Below, one piece after another: positions 25,186 to 34,004 of a stretch of DNA of 64,000 bases. The notes below the pieces were generated by a model that saw nothing but the letters and a program-made list of their open reading frames with translations, was not told the DNA's origin and ran no database searches. The DNA lies in assembly GCA_049647585.1 (NCBI GenBank), contig JBARXY010000026.1:166209-230208 (forward strand), in the 5' to 3' direction. The stretch's first letter is position 1. The number at the start of each line of letters is the position of its first letter. Both the position numbers and the translations under genes were made by a program. This stretch comes from JAGQSZ01 sp049647585 (GTDB taxonomy: Bacteria; Actinomycetota; Acidimicrobiia; Acidimicrobiales; Microtrichaceae).

Positions 25186-26202
25186 TCAAGAGGACTTGGC
25201 GGCGGCCTCGAGCGTCGCGTCGATGGTCGCACGCCTGTCCTCACCCCACGGCAGAGGCATGATCACCGGATGCTCGACACCCGCGTCGCGGTAGGCGGCG
25301 ACGGCTTTGGTGACGGTTTCGCCTGAGCCGCAGATGTCGATCGCGTCGACCATCCGGTCAGAGATCGCATCGAGGGCTGCCGCTCGATCACCTTGTTTGT
25401 GTGCGGCGGTTACTGCTTCGATCTCGTCGGCGAAACCGGCTCGGGCGAATGCCTTCGCGTATGCCGGGACCACCGCATAGGAAAAGAGGTCCTTGCGGGC
25501 GTAGGGAAGAGCCGTGTCGCGGTCACAGACCCCTACGTGGACGTAGGCATAGATGCGGCACGAACCTTCGGGTCGACCAGCCTTGCGCTCGGCGGCTCGA
25601 ACCTGTTCGACACACCAGGGCACGGCTGTGGCCGGCAGATAGTTGAGCAGGACCCCGTCGGCCAATTCTCCGGCCAACGCCAACATTTTGGGGTTGAGTG
25701 CGCCCAGGACGAGTTCAGGTCGACGATCACCCTGGCGGATTCCCAATCTGAACTTGGAGCATTCGTAGAAATCGCCCCGGTGGGTCACCGGTTCACCGGT
25801 CAGACACTCTCGGATCAGATTCAGGTACTCACGCGTCTGTGCCAGAGGCCTGGTCGAGTACTCGGCGCCATGCCAGCGTCCAACGACGACAGGTGACGAG
25901 ATTCCGATCCCGAGACGGATAGTCGACTCGGGGGACAGGTCCTGAAGCGTCGCTGCGCCCATCGCGGTGAGCATCGGTGTTCTCAACTGCAGCGCCAGGA
26001 CGCCGGTCCCGAGTCCCATCGATGGCTGCGTTGCCCCAACGGCCGCCAGCGTCGAGAAGGCCTCCTGTGCCACAGTCTCGGCTGTCCAGAATGAGTCATA
26101 TCCCAGATTGCGGGCATCGGCTGCGACGCCGATGCCCTGGTGGATTCCCAGACCCTGGAAGCTTGCGAAGGTCACACCTATTGGCTGATTCGTGTTGGTC
26201 AC
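25186..26202 (-). CDS. LLM-class F420-dependent oxidoreductase
   Basis: A 338-residue luciferase-like enzyme. QPIGVTFASFQGLGIHQGIGVAADARNLGYDSFWTAETVAQEAFSTLAAVGATQPSMGLGTGVLALQLRTPMLTAMGAATLQDLSPESTIRLGIGISSPVVVGRWHG is the standard LLM N-terminal core; LALAGELADGVLLNYLPA is the later conserved block. It is paralogous to the enzymes at 21559 and 44178. Start: GTG at 26202 sits 8 bases downstream of TACCGT; a GTG 9 codons earlier lacks any signal. Reaction unknown. It precedes an SDR and ligase on the same strand by 127 bases. Confidence 0.86.
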   Translation of the reverse strand: MTNTNQPIGVTFASFQGLGIHQGIGVAADARNLGYDSFWTAETVAQEAFSTLAAVGATQPSMGLGTGVLALQLRTPMLTAMGAATLQDLSPESTIRLGIGISSPVVVGRWHGAEYSTRPLAQTREYLNLIRECLTGEPVTHRGDFYECSKFRLGIRQGDRRPELVLGALNPKMLALAGELADGVLLNYLPATAVPWCVEQVRAAERKAGRPEGSCRIYAYVHVGVCDRDTALPYARKDLFSYAVVPAYAKAFARAGFADEIEAVTAAHKQGDRAAALDAISDRMVDAIDICGSGETVTKAVAAYRDAGVEHPVIMPLPWGEDRRATIDATLEAAAKSS

Positions 26203-26210
26203 AGAAGGCG

Positions 26211-26216
26211 ACGGTA
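26211..26216 (-). promoter_or_regulatory. Candidate -10 (TACCGT) of the LLM gene at 26202
   Basis: Minus-strand TACCGT ends 8 bases before the GTG start. The match to TANNNT is minimal and the spacing is at the upper end, so this is weak. Confidence 0.3.
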
Positions 26217-26374
26217 GCCGCGGGTCCACAACGGCTGCCGGAGTACCGTCCGACTGCCGCGTGACTACCGACCGGGTGCCGGCCCCGCGCCCAAAACGTC
26301 GGGAAGCTCGACAGTCGCAGGACTACCATGGAGGCAGATGCCCCGGCGACGGGGTACGGGACGCAGGAGGCACT

Positions 26375-26575
26375 ATGACCGAGGTGCTCGATAGTGGAGC
26401 TCCATCCAAGGTGATCACCCGTGATGGGACGATCCGTGATGCTCTCGACCTGATTGACCAGGGCCTGGGTGACATCTCGGACAGGACGATCTTGTCGAGT
26501 TCCGAGATGTCGGATCTTCTTCTCGATGTCCGTTGCGTCTTGGCGCGCCTCGGCCCCGAGGTTTTCACCAACTAA
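26375..26575 (+). CDS. Small protein of 66 residues, unknown function
   Basis: The ORF begins MTEVLDSGAPSKVITRDGTIRDALDLIDQGLGDISDRTILSSSEMSDLLLDVRCVLARLGPEVFTN. It has a strong ribosome site (AGGAGG at 26366-26371) and ends 5 bases before the converging WS/DGAT gene. It is acidic and likely all-helical, with one Cys and no membrane segment. The pattern 'ALDLIDQGLGDISDRTILSSSEMSDLLLDVR' looks like a compact helical bundle. No family is recognised. The ribosome site makes it a convincing gene. Confidence 0.6.
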   Translation: MTEVLDSGAPSKVITRDGTIRDALDLIDQGLGDISDRTILSSSEMSDLLLDVRCVLARLGPEVFTN

Positions 26576-26580
26576 CGGGA

Positions 26581-28017
26581 TTAATCGCTAACGGGTGTTC
26601 GGCGACCCAGGCCGACCGACGCCAACAACTCGGTGTAGTTCTCATCGAGAGCATCCAGTAGTTGCTGCGGGTCCGAGACGGCGGCCGAGTCGACGTACAA
26701 GCCCAGGAACAACCAGCCGCGATAAGACATCGTCGTCAGGTTGAATGCAGTGCCGGCAAGAGGTCCGAGCGGATAGTTGGCCTGCATCAGTGCACCGCCG
26801 ATGAACAGATCCATCGGCGCGGCCCGCACGTTGGAGCACACAAAGTCAACTGCCTGTGTCAGATACTGACCGGTCCGGAGGATCACCGCCGGAGGCAGCA
26901 TCGCGGCGGCGCTCGCGGCGCCCTCCATCGCAGCGATGGCCTTCTCTTCACGGACTTCGGTGACGATCTGGTGAATTGCGTCAACCCGCTCAGCGTGCGT
27001 CATCGCTCCGGTGGGAACCAGCATCTGGGTGGGGCTGAAGGCGTTACCCCCGGCGGAACGGTCGTGACGGGTACTGACCGGCATGGAAACCCGCAACTGC
27101 TCGACCGGCATACCAGCACGATCGTGAACCTGACCGGCCGCTGCGGCCGCGCCAGCGATGAAGACATCGTTGACGCTGCCACCCATCCTGTGGGCCGCAC
27201 CCAGGACATCCTCAAGCGAAAGAGTGGTCGTCCCGAACCATCGGCCCAAGGATCGCTCCGTCCAAAGGGGCGACCGCTTCTTGCCGACCCGCGCTTGGCG
27301 GGCAGCCGACCGGGCCGCTCCGAGCAGGTCTGCCGGGCTGGTCGAGACCCGCTTCTCCGGCTTCGGACGAGTCTTACCGTCCTTCTTGCCGTCCTTCTCG
27401 CCGGCCGAGTTGTCGGCGGAGTTGTCGGCGTTGTCCTTCGGGCGGGCTTTGTCTGGATCGTCGTCCCCGGGCGCGGACGACACCCTCGGAGGGCGCGCAG
27501 GGCGCGGATCATCGCGTCGAGCCGGCGGATTGCGTTCGAAGTCGAGGAACTCGACCGAGAGTCGAATCCCTCCCTCGCCGTCGGTGATGGTGTGGTGCAG
27601 CCTCTGGAGCATTGCGGCTCTGCCGTCGGCGAGTCCTTCGATGACGACGAACTGCCACAGTGGCCTCTCGCGGTCGAGTGGGTCGCGGCTCAAGGTCGCA
27701 GTCAGCTCGTACAGGTCGTCGCGGCTGGCCTGTCCGCCCATATCGATCCAACGCAGATGCTGGTCGATGTCCATGTCTGGATCGTCCTCCCAGCGCGGGA
27801 GTTCCCATGGAAGTGCACTCGTGACGACTCTCTGGCGGAGCTTGGGGACTACCTCCACCGCCCGCAACATCCTTTTCCGGAAGAGTTCGCGATCAGGTGC
27901 GCTGTCCAGGATCGACAGGTTCGAGAACGCCGACGCCAGCCGTGGGTCACGTTCCATCTCCCACATGATCGACTCGAAGCCGGTCATGGCCTGGGTGTCC
28001 ATTGACATCTCCGCCAT
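26581..28017 (-). CDS. Wax ester synthase / diacylglycerol acyltransferase (WS/DGAT)
   Basis: A 478-residue bifunctional acyltransferase that esterifies acyl-CoA to a fatty alcohol or diacylglycerol for storage lipid. The catalytic HHxxxDG motif is LHHTITDG, His141-Gly147, and the usual neighbours RPLWQFVVIEGL and RVSMPVSTRHDRSAGGNAFSPTQMLVPTG are present, as is NVRAAPMDLFIGGA near the C-terminus. A Lys/Asp-rich linker (about residues 170-230: DKARPKDNADNSADNSAGEKDGKKDGK) is longer than usual. Start: ATG at 28017 lies 6 bases after TAGCCT (leaderless); GGAG-preceded ATG at 28002 is an alternative. A second WS/DGAT lies at 47591. It stands next to a PAP2 phosphatase. Confidence 0.92.
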   Translation of the reverse strand: MAEMSMDTQAMTGFESIMWEMERDPRLASAFSNLSILDSAPDRELFRKRMLRAVEVVPKLRQRVVTSALPWELPRWEDDPDMDIDQHLRWIDMGGQASRDDLYELTATLSRDPLDRERPLWQFVVIEGLADGRAAMLQRLHHTITDGEGGIRLSVEFLDFERNPPARRDDPRPARPPRVSSAPGDDDPDKARPKDNADNSADNSAGEKDGKKDGKTRPKPEKRVSTSPADLLGAARSAARQARVGKKRSPLWTERSLGRWFGTTTLSLEDVLGAAHRMGGSVNDVFIAGAAAAAGQVHDRAGMPVEQLRVSMPVSTRHDRSAGGNAFSPTQMLVPTGAMTHAERVDAIHQIVTEVREEKAIAAMEGAASAAAMLPPAVILRTGQYLTQAVDFVCSNVRAAPMDLFIGGALMQANYPLGPLAGTAFNLTTMSYRGWLFLGLYVDSAAVSDPQQLLDALDENYTELLASVGLGRRTPVSD

Positions 28018-28023
28018 CGTTTG

Positions 28024-28029
28024 AGGCTA
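28024..28029 (-). promoter_or_regulatory. Candidate -10 (TAGCCT) of the WS/DGAT gene
   Basis: Minus-strand TAGCCT ends 6 bases before the ATG at 28017, identical to the mca and LON gene arrangements. It supports the first of three closely spaced ATGs as the start. Confidence 0.5.
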
Positions 28030-28064
28030 ACCACCGATTTGGTGTTCTGCGCCCAGTCGGGCGA

Positions 28065-28655
28065 CTACCGCTGCGCTCGCGTGTCTTTCGCAAGCTGTGA
28101 AGGCCAGAGCTTTCGGGCCGAGCGGGCCAGCGTTGCGCCGGCCACTAGTCCCGCGGCGACGTCGCTCGGGTGATGAATTCCCACGTGAACCCGGCTCCAT
28201 GAGACGCAGAGTGCCGCTCCCCACCACAGTGGAGCCATGCCGAGATCACGGCTCAGCAGGCTTGCCGCGCAAGCTGCGGCCGAGGCGTGTCCGCTCGGGA
28301 AACTCGATGTGAGAGGGGTCCGGAGGTCATGGGTGCGGACCTCGGGTGCGACGGGACGCTCCCGGGCGATGAGCATCTTCACGGGACCGTTTATCAGCCC
28401 TTGCTCAACACCGAGAATGACGCTGCGGCGCAGCGCTGCAGAACGGCGTTGACGCCCGCCGAGCAAGCCGTCGACAGCGTTTATGGAGTGCCACAGGATG
28501 CTGTGGTTGGCGGCCTCAGAGAGCAGATGCATGCACCTGTCGGCCCCGCTAACCCGGCGTAGTGGCTGCGCTGCCCTTTCGCCCCATGCATCGAGACGTT
28601 GGACAGCGGGACTCTGGAACACACGGGCCAGGGTCCTTGTGATGTCAGCGCTCAC
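28065..28655 (-). CDS. PAP2-family membrane phosphatase
   Basis: A 196-residue PAP2 (phosphatidate phosphatase type 2) protein. All three catalytic motifs are present: KMLIARERP (KxxxxxxRP), SFPSGHASA (PSGH), and SRVHVGIHHPSD (SRxxxxxHxxxD). These residues carry out dephosphorylation of lipid phosphates, such as phosphatidate to diacylglycerol, giving the substrate for WS/DGAT, which lies 47 bases downstream. Two or three hydrophobic segments surround the motifs. Its ATG overlaps the TGA of the upstream hydrolase (ATGA), so the two are coupled. The link to triacylglycerol formation is inference from neighbours. Confidence 0.9.
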   Translation of the reverse strand: MSADITRTLARVFQSPAVQRLDAWGERAAQPLRRVSGADRCMHLLSEAANHSILWHSINAVDGLLGGRQRRSAALRRSVILGVEQGLINGPVKMLIARERPVAPEVRTHDLRTPLTSSFPSGHASAAACAASLLSRDLGMAPLWWGAALCVSWSRVHVGIHHPSDVAAGLVAGATLARSARKLWPSQLAKDTRAQR

Positions 28656-29527
28656 GACCGAGGGTCGGCCTTCATGGCGGCGAGGATCGATTCGGCCATG
28701 GAGGAAGGGCTCTCGAGCGGCCCGAAGTGTCCGAGCTCGGGGTGCTCCTCGAGCTCTCCGGACGGGAGAAGTTCGGCGATACGGGGAGCGAGGCTCGCAG
28801 GACCGGGGTACGACTCGGCGCCGCGCAGCACTGTCACCGGACAGTGGATCTCGTCCAGATGTGAAAAGGCATCGTGTCTGGACCCCATTTCGTATGTCTG
28901 GGCCTCAACCTCGGGTAGACAGCGCAGGCTGACCGAGCCGTCGTCGTGCGGCTCGAATCCGTACTCGATGTACGCGGCCAGGGCAGCAGGGTCGAGGGCG
29001 CTGAAGGGGGGCTTGGAGGAGAAGTTCTTGAAGGCCTCCGATGCGCTCGTGAAAGCGGCACGTCGTCTGCGGGCGCCGGTTGCCAACGGGTTGTCGGACC
29101 CTGTGTTCAACTCGGGCGGGAAGATGATCGGCTCGAACAACCACAGTCCCCTGAACGTGCCGGGTCTGGCCTGCTCGGCCAGGACGAGTGAAGCTCCGCC
29201 CATCGAGTGCCCCACGCCGAAGGGCTCTTCCAGACCCAGGGCGTCGACCGTCGCGAGGACATCCTGAGCAGTGCCGTTCCAGTCCATGCCGGTTTGGGGG
29301 ACGGTCGAACGGCCGTGTCCGCGAACATCGAGCGCCGAGAGGTGCAGGCCGCCCAGACGCTCGGCGACAGGCAGCCAGACCCCGGCGCAGAAGCCCGTGG
29401 CATGGACCATCAAGACATCTTCGGCATCGCCACCCAGGTCGTAGAGCGCAAGCTCAACGTCGTTGGTGGATTGGATCATCTGGGGCGCTGGAAGCTGCGG
29501 GTGATTACTGCTGGAGGCGTCATCCAT
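28652..29527 (-). CDS. Alpha/beta-hydrolase fold protein
   Basis: About 291 residues. MVHATGFCAGVWLPVAERLGGLHLSALDVRGHGRSTVP gives the HGxx-like oxyanion region and the RGHG strand; GVGHSMGGASLVLA has the nucleophile elbow (GHSMGG); HPELGHFGPLESP has the catalytic His, and an Asp lies before it. It should hydrolyse an ester or haloester-type substrate, unknown. Start: ATG at 29527 begins MDDASSSN; there is no clear ribosome site, and an internal ATG at 29479 is possible. It overlaps the PAP2 gene by 4 bases, suggesting a common transcript. Lipase activity is possible given neighbours but not shown. Confidence 0.82.
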   Translation of the reverse strand: MDDASSSNHPQLPAPQMIQSTNDVELALYDLGGDAEDVLMVHATGFCAGVWLPVAERLGGLHLSALDVRGHGRSTVPQTGMDWNGTAQDVLATVDALGLEEPFGVGHSMGGASLVLAEQARPGTFRGLWLFEPIIFPPELNTGSDNPLATGARRRRAAFTSASEAFKNFSSKPPFSALDPAALAAYIEYGFEPHDDGSVSLRCLPEVEAQTYEMGSRHDAFSHLDEIHCPVTVLRGAESYPGPASLAPRIAELLPSGELEEHPELGHFGPLESPSSMAESILAAMKADPRS

Positions 29528-29681
29528 CCCATCAGCTTGCCATCCGGTCGCGTAGACGCTCGTCCGGGGTTGCGAAAAACACGGCTGCGCGCCCTGAAGC
29601 TGGCCAGGTGTACGCCTGTGTCGAAGAATTGCCCTGTCGGCCCGGTGCAGATCAGCCCGTGAGTCAACCGGTTGAGCGGGA

Positions 29682-30143
29682 CTAGCAGGCCGGGGAGCCG
29701 GAGAGAGCATCGGGCTCCTCCAACTCGCTCGAAAGCCTAGGTAGTAGCAGCTTGATCTCGTGGAGCTTCATCAACTCGATCGACTCGGGCCCAGAAGTCA
29801 GAACCGAGCGGAGTAGATCCGCCGCCACGACCGTGCACTCCAAGCCCTCATCCGCGCCTGCGCCATTGGACTGGTTCTCGACGATCAGTAGTGCATCGAT
29901 GAACGGAACCCAGTGAATCGATTCGGAGAGGCGATCGCGCAGCCGATGTGCGAGAGAAGCGGTCTGGCGTGCAACCTCGCTGATGTCACCTGCGTCGATG
30001 TCTCCTCGACCGACGACGAATACTCCGGTGGGCCCGACCACCACCCAGTGGTCGCGGATTCGTCGGACCATGAAAGCCTCGGGGAGTTCCGTCACATGCC
30101 GAATGAGGTCTCGTGTCGACGCGCGGGGATGAAACACATTCAT
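29682..30143 (-). CDS. Hypothetical protein with NERD-like core
   Basis: A 153-residue protein of uncertain function. The stretch DHWVVVGPTGVFVVGRGDIDAGDISEVARQTASLAHRLRDRL followed by HWVPFIDALLIVENQ resembles the NERD (nuclease-related) domain, where 'DHVxxGPxGVFVI.TK' is common, but here the catalytic Asp-x-Lys pattern is not obvious, so it may be an inactive or divergent member. The C-terminus (LHEIKLLLPRLSSELEEPDALSGSPAC) is polar. The ATG at 30143 has weak ribosome signal. It ends 154 bases before the hydrolase start and is a divergent neighbour of the PcfJ-like gene. Nuclease activity is not claimed. Confidence 0.5.
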   Translation of the reverse strand: MNVFHPRASTRDLIRHVTELPEAFMVRRIRDHWVVVGPTGVFVVGRGDIDAGDISEVARQTASLAHRLRDRLSESIHWVPFIDALLIVENQSNGAGADEGLECTVVAADLLRSVLTSGPESIELMKLHEIKLLLPRLSSELEEPDALSGSPAC

Positions 30144-30325
30144 CTATCGGCACGCCCGGGTTGATTGTTGAGCGATGAATCATGACGTGGCTCATTGGCT
30201 AAGCAGAGCAGCAGCCGATAGCGGCGCCCACCCTTTCACCAAATTTTCGCCGGCGTGTCGCCCTTATCCCGGCATCTCGGAAAAGAACACTTGTTCGAGC
30301 CGACTCCAGATGTTTGACTGGCCGG

Positions 30326-31714
30326 ATGCCTGTTCCGCCGACCACGACAAGGTCATCGCCAAGCGGTTCTGGACCCATTGAGATCGTGGTTGACCGCCAG
30401 CCGGTCCTTGCGCTGACGCCGCTCGATCACCGGGTTCGGGTTGGATTGGTCATGCCCGGGTTGGCTCGGGTCATCGACGTCAGCGTCCAGCCCAGCACGG
30501 CATGTCGAGCCTTGGCCGAAGCGGCTTGGAACGCACGACTTGAAGCCTCCGCGGTAGAGGAATCAACTCGTGAGGCGATCACGGCTGCAGTCCAGGTGAG
30601 CGACGCCTGGAACCCCACAGCCGCGGTTGCGCTTACGGGCTGGTTCGGCGGGATCTCGTTCCCTCTTCTCGGAGCCGCATATGACGAGGGCGCTACACCG
30701 GTCGCCGAGGTTCCACGGTGGGCCGAGCAGGTACTTGCGGCACGAAGCTTTGGCCAGGGCGCCGTGCTCGCCTTCGGCCGTCGAGCCACCAGACCCGTAA
30801 AGCGTGCTCTGGTGGAAGCAGTCCGTCCTCTGCCGGGCGGGCAGATATCTCTGGGGGCCCTCGCCCTGGCGCTCATGGGACGAGAAGTCCTCCAGCCGGA
30901 CCGGATTGCCCGGGTGCTCAGCTGCGATCGGGTGGAACACCCGGTCGCTGACCTTCCGGATCCATCGACCATCAACTCGGCTAGCCGGGTGTTCCACCAC
31001 TGGGGCGAGGTACGCACCGAAAAAGTGTTGATAGAGGCTGCCGACAGACCTGACGGGCTTGCCGTCCTCATGAAATCGGTCGGCTATGCGCTACAACTCG
31101 GAGACCACGGCCCTACCGGCCGTCTACCCAACCGTCTTTCCGAACTCCACGACACCTACCGGGTGTTGGTTCCATCAGCCACCGAGCGGCCCGGTCCCAC
31201 ACCCAGACGATGTGGATCCGCAGGAACCCGCGCCAACCGGGGCCGTGGCGAAGCTCGGGTCGAGGACCGGCGCGCCCACCATCCGGTACTCGCTCCGCCG
31301 CCGACGCCGGCAACGGCCGCCCGTGTCCCATCCGCAAGGCGCATTGCCATGCCAGCGAACATCCGGGCGCTGGACGGAACCGCCAGCGGGGACCTTGTGT
31401 TCGTGGTACCCCGAACGGTCGGGGACCTCACCCGATGGGGGCGATTGCTGTCCAATTGCCTTGGAGACTTCGGACCCTCGGTGGATGCAGGACGAAGCGT
31501 GATCATCGGTGTCGAACGAGACCGACGACTGACCTATGCGATCGAGATCACCGACGGCGGAAACATCCGCCAGTTCAACGGCAGGGCGAACCGACTGCCC
31601 AGCGACCTAGACCGACGCAACGTGTTGATGGCGCTGGTCCGGGCAGGCGCTATCAATCCGATGAGCGCAACCAATCGGAGATGGCTCGCGGGCATCACCG
31701 ACCCGAGCGCTTGA
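30326..31714 (+). CDS. PcfJ-like domain protein
   Basis: About 462 residues; the start is uncertain (ATG 30326; GTG 30386 also fits). The last 130 residues contain GDLTRWGRLLSNCLGDFGPSVDAGRSVIIGVERDRRLTYAIEITDGGNIRQFNGRANRLP, resembling the PcfJ-like family (PcfJ: a plasmid-encoded protein from Enterococcus pCF10). The N-terminal half (residues 20-290) is an unknown mostly helical/beta region. A Pro/Arg-rich stretch (about 295-345) joins them; the +1 frame in 31180-31350 also encodes a plausible PHPDDVDPQEPAPTGAVAK peptide, so a compensated frameshift or sequencing problem is possible. Function unknown. Confidence 0.55.
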   Translation: MPVPPTTTRSSPSGSGPIEIVVDRQPVLALTPLDHRVRVGLVMPGLARVIDVSVQPSTACRALAEAAWNARLEASAVEESTREAITAAVQVSDAWNPTAAVALTGWFGGISFPLLGAAYDEGATPVAEVPRWAEQVLAARSFGQGAVLAFGRRATRPVKRALVEAVRPLPGGQISLGALALALMGREVLQPDRIARVLSCDRVEHPVADLPDPSTINSASRVFHHWGEVRTEKVLIEAADRPDGLAVLMKSVGYALQLGDHGPTGRLPNRLSELHDTYRVLVPSATERPGPTPRRCGSAGTRANRGRGEARVEDRRAHHPVLAPPPTPATAARVPSARRIAMPANIRALDGTASGDLVFVVPRTVGDLTRWGRLLSNCLGDFGPSVDAGRSVIIGVERDRRLTYAIEITDGGNIRQFNGRANRLPSDLDRRNVLMALVRAGAINPMSATNRRWLAGITDPSA

Positions 31715-31868
31715 CGCCGCTGCGACGCGAGGGACAGCGAGGCGAGCGTCGGTAGAGCTGACTGCTCAGAGCACAGATGTCCGGTGAGTAGCTGAACGCT
31801 GCCCGACGACCGGCTGATGGGCGACTCCTCGGAGGCCAGATTTGGCCGCCTCGCGCGAGACTCTACGC

Positions 31869-33926
31869 GTGACACGCCTGAACTTTTCCGACGCTGACCA
31901 CGATGACTTCTGGGACCACAAGGACGCTTTGGTGGGTGAGCTGAGCGCACGACTCGGTCTGGACCGTGACGAAGAGGTCGTCGGTGACGCGGCAATGTTC
32001 ATGGACTGGACCGTCAACTACGCCGACGGAGACCTGTCGCGCTACAGCATCGATGACATCGAGGAGTATCTGCTCGGGTGGTGTCCGCGGAAGGTCTCGA
32101 GCGATCCAGTCGGTTACCTGCCCATCGTTGATGGCGCCAAGGAGTGGATCATTCATTTGGTCCTGACCGACCAGTGGACCGGAGGGCCGGTGCAGCCGCT
32201 GCTCAAGCGGCTCGAAGGGATCGTCCCTGAGTTCCTCGACGCGATGTCGAACCCTGCCAATTTCGGTCTGGCAAAGGGAATGTTCATGGGTCCCGCCCTC
32301 AGCGGTGCGGACATCGACATGTCCGATCCGGCATCGCTCGAAGCAGCCATGGAGGCGTTCAACGCTCTGTCCGCCGAAGAGCGCAAGGCTCTGACCGACT
32401 CCTTCATGAGCCCCGGCGGCCCGCCAGACCCCGTCGATTCAGACCCCGTCGATCTGCCGCCAACGCCGGCACCCGACCCCCAAGTCGTCGCCGCCCAGGC
32501 TGCTGTCGCTCCGCTCATAGGTCAGCTCACAGCAGTGGGCGAGTATCTCGGGTCCAAGGGAATCAAGCTGACGGCCACCGGCAACCCAAAGCTTGTGGAC
32601 GCAAAGGTGCTTCGGGATCTATTCGCCACCGACGACGAATGGGAGCGGCCTTCGGCGGATGGGTCCACCAAGCCGGTTCGCAGCGCAGATCAGTTGCCCC
32701 ACCTGCAATCGATCCTGACACTCGCGGTTTCCGCCGGTGCGATCGACGACGATGGTCGGGCGATGCGTGCGGCGCCGGGCTGGGAGGAGCTCGAACCGCT
32801 CGACCGGTGCGGGATCCTTTTCGACACGGCAACACAACTGGGGCCGGCCCTCCGCGATTTCGGGCAGCACAGAGTCCCGTTCCGCGAGGCCTTGGACGAA
32901 CTCATGAGCGTGGGTGTCCTTCACCTCGTGATTCCCGCATTCGTCAACGGAGAGATCCTTTACGAGGAGATGCTTGATCGAGCGCAGGAGATCGTTAGCG
33001 GCGAACTGGCAAATCTATTTCCGAAGATGGTTGAGTCCGCCATCTTCCGAGCAATTGTGGACCAAGAGCTGAGTGACAACCTTGACACGCTGCAGCGTTG
33101 CGGCGTGGTCGAGCGACGTGATGTCGAAATGGTTGATGATTGGCTGACGGGGTGGCCGACACCGTCGGGTGGCACGGTCGCAGTGCTTGACCTGGGACGT
33201 GCGCTACTGACGCCGGTTCTGCCGACGATTGGCTACGCGCCGCATGAGCTGGCCGACCTGTCGGTCTGCTCCGCTGCTGATGCCGGTCGGGTGCTGGACA
33301 CGATGTTTGATGGTGATCCAGCTCAGGTGTGGGCCGACTGGCTGCCAGGCGTAGACCCGGCCGACAAGGTCGATCAGCTCATCGCAGCACTCGGCGACGC
33401 CCCGGATCCAAGCCAACGGCTGGCTCTGGTGAGCATTCTTTCGGAGGCGCCACCTGACGTGCGTCGCCGGTCGGAGTCGATCGCTGACGGCCCACTCGGT
33501 GCGTATGCGGCGATGGTTCTCGACGGATCGTTGTTCTGGATGCGCCGTACCGATATTGATGACCTCGATGAGATCGAAGCTGCCGAGGTGGACCGCGCCC
33601 ACCTGGCGACGCAGTTGACCGATGGACGTACCGTTTCGGAGTTGCTCTCCGGACTTGGTCCGGCGGCATCGTTGTTGCCGCTGGTCGACATGCTCTGGAT
33701 GGAAATGATGGATGACCCGGACATGATGTTCGAAACCACGGTCGAGCTAGGGACCGCAAATGGCTCTAGCTTTGCCGAGATTCTGGATGACCTGTGGCGT
33801 GTCCCAGTGCCGGAGACCGCCGAGGTACTTGAGTTTCTCGGCAGTGAACATCCTGACAAGAAGTTGGCCAAGGCTGCCCGCAAGGCGCTGTTCCGTTACC
33901 GAGGAGCACATCCATCGGCATCGTGA
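31869..33926 (+). CDS. Large protein of unknown function with HEAT-like C-terminus
   Basis: About 685 residues. I do not recognise the whole. LNFSDADHDDFWDHKDALVGELSARLGLDRDEE and SRYSIDDIEEYLLGWCPRKVSSDPVG are distinctive; the second resembles a motif found in many actinobacterial hypothetical proteins, often near SEC-C or pRiA4b ORF-3-type proteins. The middle holds a Pro/Asp linker (GGPPDPVDSDPVDLPPTPAPDPQ, about 188-210) and alpha-helical segments. The last 40 residues, VLEFLGSEHPDKKLAKAARKALFRYRG, look like HEAT-type repeats. Likely cytosolic. Start: GTG at 31869; TTG at 31842 is possible; no ribosome site is clear. It follows the PcfJ-like gene by about 155 bases. Confidence 0.6.
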   Translation: MTRLNFSDADHDDFWDHKDALVGELSARLGLDRDEEVVGDAAMFMDWTVNYADGDLSRYSIDDIEEYLLGWCPRKVSSDPVGYLPIVDGAKEWIIHLVLTDQWTGGPVQPLLKRLEGIVPEFLDAMSNPANFGLAKGMFMGPALSGADIDMSDPASLEAAMEAFNALSAEERKALTDSFMSPGGPPDPVDSDPVDLPPTPAPDPQVVAAQAAVAPLIGQLTAVGEYLGSKGIKLTATGNPKLVDAKVLRDLFATDDEWERPSADGSTKPVRSADQLPHLQSILTLAVSAGAIDDDGRAMRAAPGWEELEPLDRCGILFDTATQLGPALRDFGQHRVPFREALDELMSVGVLHLVIPAFVNGEILYEEMLDRAQEIVSGELANLFPKMVESAIFRAIVDQELSDNLDTLQRCGVVERRDVEMVDDWLTGWPTPSGGTVAVLDLGRALLTPVLPTIGYAPHELADLSVCSAADAGRVLDTMFDGDPAQVWADWLPGVDPADKVDQLIAALGDAPDPSQRLALVSILSEAPPDVRRRSESIADGPLGAYAAMVLDGSLFWMRRTDIDDLDEIEAAEVDRAHLATQLTDGRTVSELLSGLGPAASLLPLVDMLWMEMMDDPDMMFETTVELGTANGSSFAEILDDLWRVPVPETAEVLEFLGSEHPDKKLAKAARKALFRYRGAHPSAS

Positions 33927-33981
33927 GGGAAGATGGTTGTCCTTGGCTACGGCGTTGGGCAGCCAGCGAGGTCGCGTTTAC

Positions 33982-33996
33982 GGGGGGGGGGGGGGG
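33982..33996 (+). repeat. Run of 15 guanines
   Basis: An uninterrupted stretch of G from 33982 to 33996, then AGGG. Such length is rare in bacterial chromosomes and is typical of slippage-prone tracts or assembly error. It lies 55 bases after the unknown gene's stop and before the glutaryl-CoA dehydrogenase stop, so no coding region or obvious promoter contains it. Confidence 0.9.
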
Positions 33997-34004
33997 AGGG
34001 TTGT

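Noticed and set aside
26662..28005. A 447-codon open frame on the plus strand opposite the WS/DGAT gene
   Set aside because: It is antisense to a gene with clear HHxxxDG motifs and has no family-like sequence; long antisense frames are expected at high GC.
30144..30325. tRNA or small RNA gene suggested by GTTCGAGCC near 30295
   Set aside because: No acceptor stem or anticodon arm could be folded around the motif.
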